Positions 25,014 through 36,427 of a DNA stretch of 64,000 nt are shown here, in pieces. Under the pieces are notes generated by a model, which was not told the DNA's origin, searched no databases, and saw only the letters and a list, made by a program, of their open reading frames with translations. The translations under genes and the position numbers were made by a program. The stretch comes from Dermatemys mawii (taxonomy: Eukaryota > Chordata > Testudines > Dermatemydidae), in contig ML677386.1 in NCBI GenBank assembly GCA_007922305.1, positions 10,273,830 to 10,337,829 on the forward strand, given 5' to 3'. Numbering within the stretch: position 1 is the first letter of the stretch; each line of letters opens with the position of its first letter.

Positions 25014-25480
25014 AGCATCACAGAGTGATTCAGAGAAGAGCCTCAAGACTGATTAAAGGAATAGAAAACACATCTTAAAGTGACAGACTAACAGAGCCCA
25101 ATCTCTTCAGTTTAACAAAGAGAACCTTAAAGGGTGACTTGATTATGGTCTAAAAGTACCTACACAGGGAACAAATATTTAATAATGGGCTCTTCAGTCT
25201 GGCAGAGAAAGGTATAACAATTAATTGATTGAAGTTGAAGCTAGACACATTCAGACTGGAAATAAGGCACGAATTTTTAACAGTGAGAGTAATTAGCCGC
25301 TGGAACAATTTAGCAAGGGTTGTGGTAGATTCTCCAGCATTGATCATTTTAAAATTAAGATTAGATGTTTTTTCTAAAAATTCTGCTCTAGAAATTATTT
25401 TGGGGGATTTTTATGGCCTGTGTTATACAGGAGGTCAGACAAGATGATTACAGTTGCCTCTTCTGGCCTTGGAATCTGTG
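25014..25480 (+). mobile_element. CR1 LINE 3' end, sense
   Basis: Ends with the typical CR1 3' text 'ttatacaggaggtcagac', 'aagatgattacagttgcc', 'cttctggccttggaatctgtg'. The upstream part reads like the end of the CR1 frame and 3'UTR (ccgctggaacaatttagcaag, ggttgtggtagattctcc). It is colinear with 35966-36427. It is 5'-truncated, as usual for CR1. Confidence 0.8.
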
Positions 25481-26213
25481 GAAAAAAACCTGTTTCACTG
25501 TTGAAAATATTACTTGCTCTCCTAACAGCTTTATAAATGACATTTGCTCCAGGATATCAGGGTGTTCATACCATTCACTGTCTCGCAGACCTGTTGCTCA
25601 ATGTCAGCTAATGGTAATGCTCTGTGACCTAATTCTAAATTGCTTTGGCTACAGCCTTGAAGGAACTTTGTGACATTGGGAACTTTTCTAGTAAATTTTC
25701 AATTCTCTTCCTTTTCCTGTTGCCACTCTGCAGTTCTGAAATCTGCTGAAGTTCTTGTTCATGATCTTAAGCTCAGGAATATTAGATCCAATATACAAGT
25801 GTCCAGTATTCATAAGTTCATACTTGAACAGAAGACAGCATAAAGATTAACGTTGTAGTTCATGTGTACTGTCATGTAGCCTACACAGGTATCTTTGGAG
25901 ACAGTCCTCGGTACCTCATACAAGATAGTAGTGGGGGAGGGTGGGATAAGTGTGTGCGTAAAGAGTGTTCCTAAAGTTCACCACGTTGCTTTATTTAGCA
26001 CCGTTCAGACAGTTTTCACAGCCAGGCAGAACGAACAATCTCCCAGTAAGCTAACCTGAAGGAAGCATGAGGTAAGAAGTGACAACCACCCAAAGGACAA
26101 ATATTTTAACTTTAAATACTAAGTTAAAACCTTTGGGACTCAGTTCATGTCTCTGTTATCCTTATTCTTTTACCACTTAAAGACTGGTGTTGCTGCTATA
26201 TGATGGTTAACAA
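25481..26213. other. Unassigned sequence
   Basis: No gene or clear repeat is recognised before the GC-rich transposon-like unit. Confidence 0.45.
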
Positions 26214-26221
26214 TGTGTAGA

Positions 26222-27005
26222 CAGGGCCAGCTCTAGGTTTTTTGCTGCCCCAAACAAAAAAATTTTTGGCTGCCCCCCACCTGAACCCCCTGCTGTCCCA
26301 GCCCTGGGCTCTCTTCCCTCCCCTCCCACCCGTACCCCCTGCTGTCCCAGCACTGGGCTCCCCACCTCACCAGTGCTGACTCCTCCTGCTCCCCCCTCGC
26401 CTCCAGCTGAGCCGGCACTGGCAGGGTAGGGGTAAGCTGTGGGGCTCCCGGGCTGCGCCTCAGCCCAGGATCCCTCCAGCTGGGGCTCCTGCCTCCAGGA
26501 CCGGCTGGGACCCAGAAGGGGGCAGAGCTGGCGGAACTGCCGGACAGGGACCTGAGGAGCCAGGACAGGGCAATCCCAGAGGGAGCGGAGCCCCAGAGAG
26601 TGGGACGCGACCCGGTCCCCGCACAGCAGTGCCCCGCTGGTGCTGCTTCTGACCTCCCTGCCGCAGCCCCTGGCACCTTGGGCCTCTGCGGCACTGGGAG
26701 GCGGCCATCCTCCAGCACCTGCAGGCGGCTTTGTGCGCCGCACGGGACAGCCCCCATTCCGAGTGTCCCCCGCTAGGAGCCCTCCCAGCCCAGCCACAAG
26801 GTGTGGGCACTGCTTCCATGCAGCCAGTGCTGCGAATGGCAGCAGCCCCAGGGCGCCCCCCCGCTCACGATGCGCTGCTGCTGCCAGGGCCGGCTCTAGG
26901 CTTTTGCCACCAGAAGCATAAATAAATAAAAGGCCAAAATGCCGCCCCTGAAAATGTGCTACTGCAATCACCTGCTTGATTTGCTGGTGCCTACAGCCAG
27001 CCCTG
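26222..27005. mobile_element. Probable non-autonomous hAT-type element with GC-rich cargo
   Basis: The left end CAGGGCCAGCTCTAGG (26222-26237) and the right end CCTACAGCCAGCCCTG (26990-27005) are inverted repeats matching at 13 of 16 positions. The flanking 8-mers TGTGTAGA (26214-26221) and TATGTAGG (27006-27013) match at 6 of 8, as expected for an old 8-bp hAT duplication. CAGGG termini are usual for hAT elements. A second copy of the left terminus, CAGGGCCGGCTCTAGG, lies inside at 26885-26900, so a segment of nearly 600 GC-rich bases sits between two left ends. That GC-rich block gives a 254-codon minus-strand frame and other overlapping frames with biased composition (Gly, Ala, Pro, Ser); no domain is recognised and I treat them as chance. 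Confidence 0.55.
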
Positions 27006-27055
27006 TATGTAGGGGTAGAGAATTCCCCTGGCAGTGGACTGGAGCTTGGGATCCT

Positions 27056-27676
27056 AGGGCTTGTCTAGCTCACAGGAGCAAGTATCCCAGTCTAGGTCGA
27101 CAGGTTGGGGCTAGCAGGGCACGCACTTTAAAAATAACAGTGCTTTGAACTTGGGCTGCAGCTCAGTTTTTGAAGCTTGGGGAGAGGGAGCAGGCTCATC
27201 GGTATCCATACGCAAAGTATGCAGCTGCGTAGGGCACCAGGAACTTGGGGCATCAAATTTCTTGGTGCCCTGCGCAGCTGCATGCTGCTCCAGCCCCTGC
27301 TCCGGCTTTTCCCCAGAGCCCCCACCGTTGCTCTGCCCCTTCCCTGCCCAAGTCCCGCCCCCACTCTCCTGAGCTCTGCAGCAGGGCTGGGCCTGCACTC
27401 ACCGGCAGTGGAAAGGTTACCCCCTCACCCCCCAAGCCAGCCCCGCTCTCAGCTTGGAGGCATGCTCCCTTCCCCCCTTCCCCCTGCCCGTGGAGGCCTG
27501 GTTCCCATACACACACCCCTGCGAGGAGGGGGTGGGGGGGCATAAGGCCCCAGAATAGCTAGGGATGGCCTTGAGAGGGGGGTTTCAGAGTCACATGGAC
27601 TGCTAGTGTCTGGCACACAGGTGCTCTATGCATTTACACCCCAACTTGCCACGCACTGTTTGTCTAGTCAAGCCCT
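27056..27676. mobile_element. MITE-like unit with nested GC-rich insert
   Basis: The left end AGGGCTTGTCTAGC and the right end TGTCTAGTCAAGCCCT are inverted versions of each other, a terminal motif I recognise from reptile MITEs. Inside, a strong inverted repeat pairs 27221-27240 (GCAGCTGCGTAGGGCACCAG) with 27261-27281. The GC-rich text after it (to about 27545) looks like a separate insert. Frames of up to 122 codons here are low-complexity. No clean target duplication was found. Confidence 0.4.
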
Positions 27677-28059
27677 TTGTGTGAAGCCCAGCCTTCTTGT
27701 CACTCTAAACTGGTGCAAAGGGGCATGATGCTTGGATTTCCAGTAGCAAGCTGTCCTTGGTTTCTGCTTGGTGGCTCCATCTTTCAAATCAGCTACTAGC
27801 TAATTAGATGTCAGACATATTTGATGCTCTAGCTCCTCTTACTGGTTGAAGGGAAATTCAGCTCTCCAGAGTCTCCTGGCTGCTGTGAGTTGGTGGAGGG
27901 AGTAAGACATCTTTTGCTACTGTCATTCCCCAGCCTCTGATTTATGGTACTACACACCAGTAACTTTCCCACATACACCCCATACGCTGTCTGTAACTTC
28001 CGTGCCTGCCTGTGCTGTTGCCTGCTTTATATATTCAGTACGGTTAACTCCAGACATTC
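27677..28059. other. Unassigned sequence
   Basis: Nothing recognisable between the MITE-like unit and repeat R1. Confidence 0.4.
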
Positions 28060-28370
28060 AGAAATCATCAGTCAGGGGTCAAAATATCATGAGAAAGAGA
28101 CTTAAAAATCATAAGATTTTAAAAACACAGTAAATTTGGGAGTAGGGGAGCTTTTTGCTTTCTGGTTTCTGAGCCTCCAGGGTGCACATGGGTCACATTT
28201 TTGAGGTTTTTCTCCGTGCCCATGAAGGGGTATGTATTTTTTTTAAAAAAAAAAAAAAAAGGAAAAAGGAAAAAAAAGCTGAGATTCTCACTTAATGAAT
28301 GCAGGAGCCGGGATTATAATAGAATACCAAGTATCATGAGGCTTTCAATAAAATCAGGAGTTAGCAGTCT
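28060..28370 (+). repeat. Interspersed repeat R1, sense copy
   Basis: Colinear with the reverse complement of 17239-17535, including 'ctttctggtttctgagcc', 'gggtgcacatgggtcaca' and 'cacttaatgaa'. An A-rich tract at 28234-28277 interrupts it at the same place as the shorter A run in the other copy, so the A tract belongs to the family. Confidence 0.55.
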
Positions 28371-28764
28371 AGATTTCCCAAGCAGCACAATGAAATGAAC
28401 AGGAAGAGGATGCTATTTCTGTTCCATTTGCTCTTGAAAGTTTTGCGGGCATAAGTGCTGGAACCTTTTGTTTTGTTTTGTTTTTGTTTTAAACAATAAT
28501 TTACATTCTGCAGGCCTCTGAGCTTGCCAAATAAGTTTCTCTTGTAAGTTACTAGAGGATTATGTAAGCCCTGTACTACAATATTTGGAATCCACAGGTA
28601 TCACTCTCTTCAGGAGGGCCCACCTGTACGCTAATAAATGAGGGTCAGCGTTCTTTCCTAGATCAACCTTTTCTTTCCTTTCTTGCTGTAATTTAACAGT
28701 CTTTTATCTTAAATGTCTAACCAAGTGAAGCTGTTTAATGCTTTATAGTTATGGAGATATCAAA

Positions 28765-28985
28765 GTTAGGTGGCTAGAGCACTGGATGGGAAGCAAGAGA
28801 TTTAGAGTCTATTTCAGCTCTGCCACTGATTTGCTATGTGACCTTGAGAAAGTCACTTTGCCTCTATGGGCCTTAGTTTCCCCATTTGTAAAATAGAGAT
28901 AGTGATACTCATCCTCCTCTGTAAAAAAGCACATTGAAATCTGTGGCTGAAAACACTACATAAGACTATTGTTAATTCAGTTACT
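28765..28985 (+). mobile_element. MIR SINE, sense
   Basis: In order: 'ggtggctagagcactgg', 'agctctgccactgatttgc', 'tatgtgaccttgagaaagtc', 'ccttagtttccccatttgt', 'aaaatagagatagtgatact'. This is the standard MIR sense order, from tRNA-like head to core. Confidence 0.8.
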
Positions 28986-29646
28986 TTGCACATGGATGAG
29001 ACTCATAACAATGGCTGAGTTCTTTTCTTTTTAGGAAAAAGAATAAACTTTGGCTGATTCTGGTCTCTCATTTTTAGGCCTCAAATCACTGCCCCATTAA
29101 ATTCTGATTGCATTCATTGAGTGAGGAAGAGGATTCCAAATTGCTTCCATAAATTACTTTTAACATCACGTATTCATTTTTAAATAAGTGAACAAAACAG
29201 CACTATTTTGATTGATCTATGACAATAAAGATACAATGGAGTGTGCTCCCTCTGCTGGCCACACAGTAGCAGTTATCTGAGATATCACTAACTTGAAGAC
29301 TGAAACAGCCAAGATATTTGGATATTACTTGGTGTTCTTTGGAAACTCAAATAGCCATGTGACTTTAGATGTAGAGAAAAATCCATTTCATGGAAAAGTT
29401 ATATGTGTGGTGACAATCTGAGAGGGGGAGAGAAAGGTTTGGATTAAATACAAGGAAGGGATTTTTCTCTCAATGTTACTCAGATGTGGAATAGTCTGCC
29501 AAAGAAATATTGAATATGTGGGTTTTTATTTCAACATACCCAGAGAGATGTAATGAAAGGAATTTCATCATAGTGTAACATCAATTGGAAAAGTCGGTAT
29601 ATTAAATAATATGCTATATTATAGCAGAATTCTGAAGAGTCATAGC
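28986..29646. other. Unassigned sequence
   Basis: No gene or clear repeat is seen. Confidence 0.4.
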
Positions 29647-30666
29647 CAGGTTAGGTTGATTTAAATCAAAATGATTTTAAAATTCCTAACTTTAATTGCA
29701 ATTTTAAATCACCAATTTTAATAATTTAAATCAGCAAGCAGCAGGAAATCTTGATTTTAATAATTGAGGTTAACTGTATTTTGCATTTGTACTTTTTTAG
29801 TTATTTTTCTGCAGAAAGATTGATTGGTTGGTAATCATTCAAATATGCTGATTTGCAATTAAACAGAGTGTCTACACTAAATTTGGTACTTCTTTTTGTT
29901 AATCAGGAAGATAGTATATAGCTATACACATTTATTTAAGCAATTATATAGCTTCACTTATGTTTATTGAGAGTCTTGATTTTTGCATAATTTATTATGT
30001 TAAAAGATGGTGAATGATGCATTCCTTTACTAGTTTGTTTAATGTTTTACCTTAAAACAATGAAGTTTACCTTAACAATAATGTTTTACCTTAAAACAAT
30101 AAAGCTACCTTAAGTGTGCTGGTTACAGAAGAGTAAAGTTTGACAAAACATGTTTTGTATTTTAAACTGATTTATTAAACAAAAGAAGTATTATCCGTAG
30201 TTAGTGAACTGAAGTGATTGTTTCTGTTCACCATGTGCTTCAAGATTCTATAACTAATAGATCTTATCCTCTCACACATAGTTGTTCAGCTTTTTCAACT
30301 GCAAATTTGTTTCTTAACTTTGAGTGAACTAGTCACTGAACTGGTGTAGTTGAATAAACCAAAAGGAAGAAGAAAATATTCTCCCCACACTTGCAGAAGA
30401 GGCTTCTGCTCTCAAAAGCTGTAGCAGCACTTCAGCAAACTCTGGTTTCAGGTGCTTGGCCAATGACTTCCACCAGTTCAGTGGTTTGGCTTTTTAAAAA
30501 ATTTCAGTAGCAATTGTATACTGCTTAATATTTATTTTATTTATTTACTAGATTGTAGTCAATGTTAGCATGGGTGGTTATAATTTTGAATAGGCTAATT
30601 TTTTAAAAATAAACCTGTATTTAATTTAAATTTAAAAATCATTTTTAAAAAACAGATTTTATCCAC
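29647..30666 (+). repeat. 1-kb AT-rich interspersed repeat R2, copy A
   Basis: Colinear with 52495-53415. Shared blocks in order include 'aatcaaaatgattt', 'aaatcaccaattttaa', 'ggttggtaat', 'ggtgaatgatgca', 'aaaacatgttttg', 'ttgtttctg...caccatg', 'gaactagtca.tgaactg', 'ttccaccagttcagtg'. The left end (ggttgatttaaatcaaaatg) and right end (aaatcatttttaaaaaacag, attttatccac) look like decayed inverted ends, suggesting a non-autonomous DNA transposon. No coding frame is seen. Confidence 0.55.
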
Positions 30667-32404
30667 ATTCTGTGCCCCCTCTGGTCCTTCCCACATAAAC
30701 CACTAATAGGCTGTATCTCATGTTAGTAGAAGCCTGTAATGCCCCCTTTCTCTTTGGTGTTCACAGATCCCTAACAAATCTGATGCATATGTAACTCACT
30801 AAACTTTGATGAAGAAGTAGCCACTATAATTCCATATAAATGCAGGAATAGTGAGCAGGTTCAGTCGATTTTAACAGCAGAACTCCTCACTGTGGATAAC
30901 ATAAAAGATAAATATGGAAAATTTGGACCGTCATTGATGCCCATAATTTGAGTTTCTCCAACAATGTGGTAAAGCTGCTCAAAACTGGGGAGAAAAACAA
31001 ACAAACAAACAAAAACCCCTTCAGCTGCATCTATTCTGCGGGTATGGCACCTTATCTCCAGAGCTGGTACCAGGTTTATTGTGCTCTGACCATTCTGTTC
31101 TGCTGCACCTAGAGAGATTCCCATGTAGACCAAACAATCTATATTGTAAATTGTGTTTTCTAGATTGCATGAAATTATATATACCAAGAGCAATATTTGT
31201 AAATGTCCCTATGGCACATTCTCTGATGCCCTAGCAGACGCGTAGTTACTAAACAATCTTCAAAGTGTATCTGTTTCGTTCTGTCTAATGGAGGGCACTA
31301 TTGCCAGAATGATAATTTTAGGAATTAGCTGGATTGCACACTGTTTCTAAACTCATGGTGGCACTACAGGACTATATTTGGCATCCACTTTCTGAAGTAT
31401 TGTTAAAAGTGTAGCTGTCTGAATTTGTGTGCACTAAGAATTTAGAAGAGGTGTGTGGGGGCGTTATTTTAATGCTTTTCTCTTTTTGTTGTATGCGTAA
31501 TGAGCAAGATACAGTATTTTGGCTTTCTGTAGTTTTTAGGAATTAGAATTTTCATGCTTATTGTAAAATGAACAGGCAGCAATAATACCAAAATAAGGTA
31601 CTGATCACTGAATTTATGGTTGGCTTTAAGTAAAAGAAAGTACTAAAAACAAAATTCAGACGCCAAGCTGTTGTAAAACCCTGGCTTTTAACTGTTGCCA
31701 GTCCCAGTGCAAAAGTATCTCATAAGGACACTGGCAGCCTCTAACAATCATTTCTTCACACCTTAAATCTGCTTGAGCAAGCCCGGCTGATTACATGTCT
31801 TCATTCCATGCTATAAAACTATTGGAGATAAATTGTTCTGCTGTATTTTCAGGTCCTTTCATGGCTGTGTCCTTTGGTGCTTCTGAAAACAGGCTTACAA
31901 TTGGGCACTCTTTGCTGGCTGCTATAGAAAGTGTCATATATTCAGATACCCTGATATTTATTTTGTCAAATACTGTTTCTTGAAAATGTAATAGTGTTTG
32001 TGAAAGATGTCAGATTGACAGAATTGGAAACAGTATTACGAGCCCAAAATGTTCCAAAATCATGATATCCTCTCGAAAAAACGTTCATTTGCCTTCTGAA
32101 CTTTGAACCTTTGTGGTACATCCAGGACATGCTTTCAAGCTTTTCTTCACAATCATAAGGGTTAGAAACTTTTCGAAAGGAAAGCTGAGTGTTTTCATTG
32201 ACTCCAAGAGCTGTGGCTTTAAGAGGGGAAAAAAACAAGTATTGAAAGCCTTGTGATAAAACCATGAGACTGGCGACAGTGACTCCATTCACAGGACAAG
32301 CAGAGAACTAGCAGTGATACGGTCCCAACAGTATGCCACATGCATGTCTTGGAGGGACCACCTCTAGGGGATTAGAGAAGGTTGTTCAGTTCAACATGCT
32401 CTTT
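30667..32404. other. Unassigned sequence
   Basis: No gene is supported. A short (AAAC)n tract lies near 30992-31015. Frames at 30861-31193 and 31966-32292 on the minus strand lack known motifs. Confidence 0.4.
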
Positions 32405-32664
32405 CAGGGTATGTCTAGCCTGCAGTTAAAAACCTGTGTCTGACCCATGCCAGCTAACTTGGGCTCGGGCTAAAGAACTGTTTAATTGGAGGGTAGATGT
32501 TCAGGCTCAGACTGGAGCCTGGGCACTAGGACTTTGCAAGGTGGGAGGGTTCCAGAGCTCAGGCTGCAGCCCAGGCGTCTACACCGCAATTAAACAGCCC
32601 CTTTGCCTGAGTCTGCTGTCATGGGCCAGGCCTGTGTGTCTAATTGTAGTGTAGACATACCCCA
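32405..32664. mobile_element. MITE with GGTATGTCTA ends
   Basis: The left end CAGGGTATGTCTAGCCTGCA and the right end TGTAGTGTAGACATACCCCAG are inverted repeats. The interior is rich in GGGCTC/CAGGCTCAG words. This is the layout of a common reptile MITE family; another left end occurs at 61252. No transposase frame is present. The target duplication is not clear. Confidence 0.6.
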
Positions 32665-33740
32665 GTTTTATCACTTACTCCTAAGGCTGCCACCAACGGT
32701 GCCAATTGTGATGCAGACATCAGCGCAATAACTGATTAAGAACACTATCTCATTTCATGTGTTCTTGAACAGCCATCAGGTGGTAACCAGTTCCAGTTAG
32801 TACTGACAAAGGCTGGATTTGAACAAATGTTCTAAAAGGAAAAGGCTTTGCTAGTATCCTACGTCATCCAGATTCCTCTGCTATGTTTTAAAAATTTATT
32901 GTTACTGGAGCATCTTCAAACTGCTGGAGAAAGAAGACAAGCATCCGGTTCTTGGTCCAGGACTCTCTGTGATAGACTGTGGGGCAGTTTCTGGTGCTTG
33001 TAGTCAGGTTGCTGTACAGAGGCCCAAGGCCTTGGGCACTGATCCTAATGACCCAGTTGGTTTGGTTTTTGGCACTGACTTTCGTACTTCCTTCTGGAAG
33101 GAGCAGTCTTCCCATCTAATGCTGACATTATAGATTCAAATGAGCTTAAGAAAATTCAGGAGCCGCTTCCTGCAGAGAAGGTGGATGTTATCTGAGTGAC
33201 ATGGCACCTAATCTCACAGGGGTCCAAGAACAAGATCATCAGATGTGGATAACCTTATGTTTGTCCCTTTGGATCTCTCCCAAAGCCTCTTGTAGCCAGG
33301 GGGACCATCCTCTATATAATCTGGGGTGGATGGGAAGCCTGTATTCTCCAGAACAGACTGAGCATTTCCAGCATGTGACAACTATAAAACCTCAGTCCAG
33401 CAGGAAAGAGTCTGCACAGTCCTGTTACCTGGCAAAGCTGTACAGAAAGGTGGTAAAACATAAACGCTAAGGTTCATGTCTTCCCTTCTCATACAGGTGG
33501 TCAGTGCTTGACTGGATACCTGCATTTGGGATGCATTTAAAAAAAATCTGAGTAGTGAGACTCTGAAATTGAATTGTTTTGTTTTTAAGCCCAGCGTGGG
33601 AATATCTGTCATAATTTACATAGCATCATAGGTGTGCATCATGTTTTAAAGATAGAAAATAAGACAGGGTTGTCACTCCACCAAGTTTGTAATATAATTA
33701 TAGAAGTAAAGACATCCACTTAGCTCCCATCTGAGGAGAA
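32665..33740. other. Unassigned sequence
   Basis: No recognised gene or repeat. The 89-codon frame at 33201-33470 has no domain I recognise. Confidence 0.4.
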
Positions 33741-33831
33741 AGGTATTTAGGCTCCTAAAGACACACATAATCACTTAGTGGGGTTTTCAAAAGCACCGAG
33801 GTGCCTAATGCCTAAAAACCTTTAAAAATCA
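33741..33831. repeat. TTAGGCACCT-type palindromic repeat fragment
   Basis: Contains 'aggtatttaggctcctaaag', 'ggggttttcaaaagcacc' and 'aggtgcctaatgcc', the words of the family also seen at 16312-16425. Confidence 0.5.
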
Positions 33832-35965
33832 GCCTCCACGTATCTAAAATGACCAGAAATTGACGTGCTGGTAACAATGGGAAGAGCTTTACTCTGTAAT
33901 TAGATATGAATTTTGGTGTGATTTGAAGCTGAGTGATTTTATTTCTAAATTTTTTTTTTAGGGCAGGGGCAGCAGAATGGAAATCTGCATACCTTATTTT
34001 GTTGTATTTTACTATTTTAAGATATGTAGAAATGAAGCCTAGATGAATTTATGTATATTTATTAAAATATTTAACTAGGGTATTTCCAGTGAGATGAATC
34101 ATCTGATGGTATCCAAAGGTGACAGTCCCTTTGACAACATAATGCTCAGAATTCAGTAAAAATATGTATTTATTTCAATTGTATTGCTTACTTACTCTGT
34201 TGATTAAGAATATATTTTCATTATTCACTGTTTTACATTGAGTGTCTAATTTTCCTGGCAGTCATAGTAATTGTCAAGCTAATTTAACATGTGCTGTATG
34301 CTAATTGCCTCAAAACCATTAATTTTCAATGGTTTTGGAGAGATCATAATATAAAGCAGTTATAGCTAAACATTCCAGATGGCATCTGTTCCAGTTTGTA
34401 GCCAGTGTTTTCTGTCTTACAAGGAGACATGCAATTATTAGGTAATAAAAATATAAATTATATAAATTATGTTTTTAATTTAGGGGTTCTTTTTGGAATA
34501 ACTTGAAAAGATTTTGCAGCAATGATAATTAAATTATATAGTGGAACAACAACAACAATTCTTCATCTGTTCATATATAAGAAGTTCACCTGCATAATCA
34601 AAGAGCCAGCAGAAGAGCTAACAACTACTTAAGTCCTACTTTAACCCTGGTATTTAACTGGTGCATAGATGTCGTGCTTGTTCTCTGCACCGGGAATTCT
34701 TTCGCCTGAAAAACACTTAGTTAAATAAAATATAAAATTTAACTGTGAAATAGTGAAATCAAAAATATACATGATTTGGTAGTGATAATTTAATTTCTCT
34801 CCACGTCCTTCAGAACTAGATCTGAAAGAGAACAGTACAGTGCAGAAAGAATGTCATTAGATGAAAGAATCTTTTCAAAGAAATAGAAAACATTGCCAGT
34901 TTAGTCCAGAAGTTTGGGGACCAGTACACATAGGATACGCATGCACAGTAAAATAACCTCTTCACTTAACTCAGGAGCAAATACTCAGTTATACAAATAC
35001 ACTTAACTCAGGTCTTGCAATACCAGACACTTATTTCAGCTACCACCCTGGATAAATAACAAGTTGAGTTGTTCCAGACACACACTTTCTAATGGTATGG
35101 AGTAAGGGTCTGTAGAAGGATGATAGAAGTATTCCAATGAGAGTCAGAGGTTTAGAAGAACAGGTGGGGAGAACTTTGGCTTCTCTCATATCTCCTGTCA
35201 AAAATTTCTCTTAGCTATTGAAGATAAATGAATCATATTCTATCTGTCTGTCTCTGCTTGTCAGGTTCACTAATGTGGCATTCATCCAAGGATCTCAAAG
35301 CGATAAACTTTCATTGAACACTGTACCAGATAGCTTAAATATTAATTAAATATGGAAACTATGAGTATGAGTGATGAATGCTCTGGAAAAATATGCTGTG
35401 ATCATCTAATTAAAGGCAGTATCATAACTCATATGCACAAGGGGGCAAATTAAAGTTGCATAGCAACCTTAATTCTGGTATTAATCAGCTTATGAGTGCT
35501 TTTGCAACCTTAATGTTCTTTTGGCATAGGGTTGTTTGTTTTTTTAATGTCAGATTTATATAGCACCATACTTCTCCCAGTGTGGAAAGGCAGCCTTTGG
35601 AATGTCACCACTCTGTTAAATGGAACATAGCAACATTAGATAACATTATAAGACTGAAAGTTTAGAAAAATACTGTGTTTACTTGAAACTGCAAGGGAAA
35701 TTTTGTTAGGCAGAATGTAATTACTGACATTGAAATTTGGCCAGGAAGCTGTTTAAAATATTTATCATACATCTAGTTCTGGAATAAATGTAGGTCAGGA
35801 AGTGGCTAAATAAAAACCTTTTGGGAAGGGAACAGAATAAGAAGAGTAGAGTATGCACACCATCATTTCTCCCATGCACCAAGGAAGGATTCACTAACGA
35901 CTTGATCCAATCCCCACTGAAATCAATTAAAATCCTTCCTGTTCTGATGTCCACAATTCAAGAAG
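33832..35965. other. Unassigned AT-rich sequence including a candidate conserved block
   Basis: No gene is seen. Positions 34240-34400 contain several TAATT/ATTAA homeodomain-like words and a perfect inverted repeat CAAAACCATT (34311-34320) / AATGGTTTTG (34328-34337). This looks more like regulatory DNA than neutral text, but only alignment could show conservation. Confidence 0.35.
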
Positions 35966-36427
35966 GATGTTGATAAATTGGAATGGGCTCAGAGAAGACC
36001 CATGAGAATGATTAAAGGATTAGAAAACATGTCTTATAATGATAGACGCAAGGAGCTCAATCTATTTATCTTAACAAAGAGAAAGTTAAGGAATAAGTTG
36101 ATTAAAAGTACCCAGGTAAGGAACAAATATTTAATAATGGGATCTTCAATGTAATACAGAAAAGTGCAACATGATCCAAATTCTGGAAGTTGAGGCTGGA
36201 CAAATTCAGGCTGGAAAGAAGACATTTTTAACCATGAGGGTAAATAACCAGTGGAACAAGTTTCCAAGGGTTGTTGTGGATTCTCCATTGCTGGCAATTT
36301 AAATCAAGATTGGATGTTTTCTAAAAGATATATGCTCTAGGAAGTATTTTGAAGGCAAAGTTCTGTGCCCTGTTATACAGACTAGATGATCACAATGGTC
36401 CCTTCTGGCCTTGGATTCATGAATCTA
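35966..36427 (+). mobile_element. CR1 LINE 3' end, sense
   Basis: Ends 'agactagatgatcacaatgg', 'cccttctggccttggattca', 'tgaatctag', the CR1 3' terminus with its short terminal repeat. It is colinear with 25014-25480. The upstream part (aagggttgttgtggattctcc, aaatcaagattggatgtttt) is the end of the CR1 frame and 3'UTR. 5'-truncated. Confidence 0.85.

Noticed and set aside
26207..26971. 254-codon minus-strand frame
   Set aside because: Lies wholly in the GC-rich transposon-like unit, overlaps long frames on both strands, has biased Gly/Ala/Pro/Ser composition and no recognised domain.
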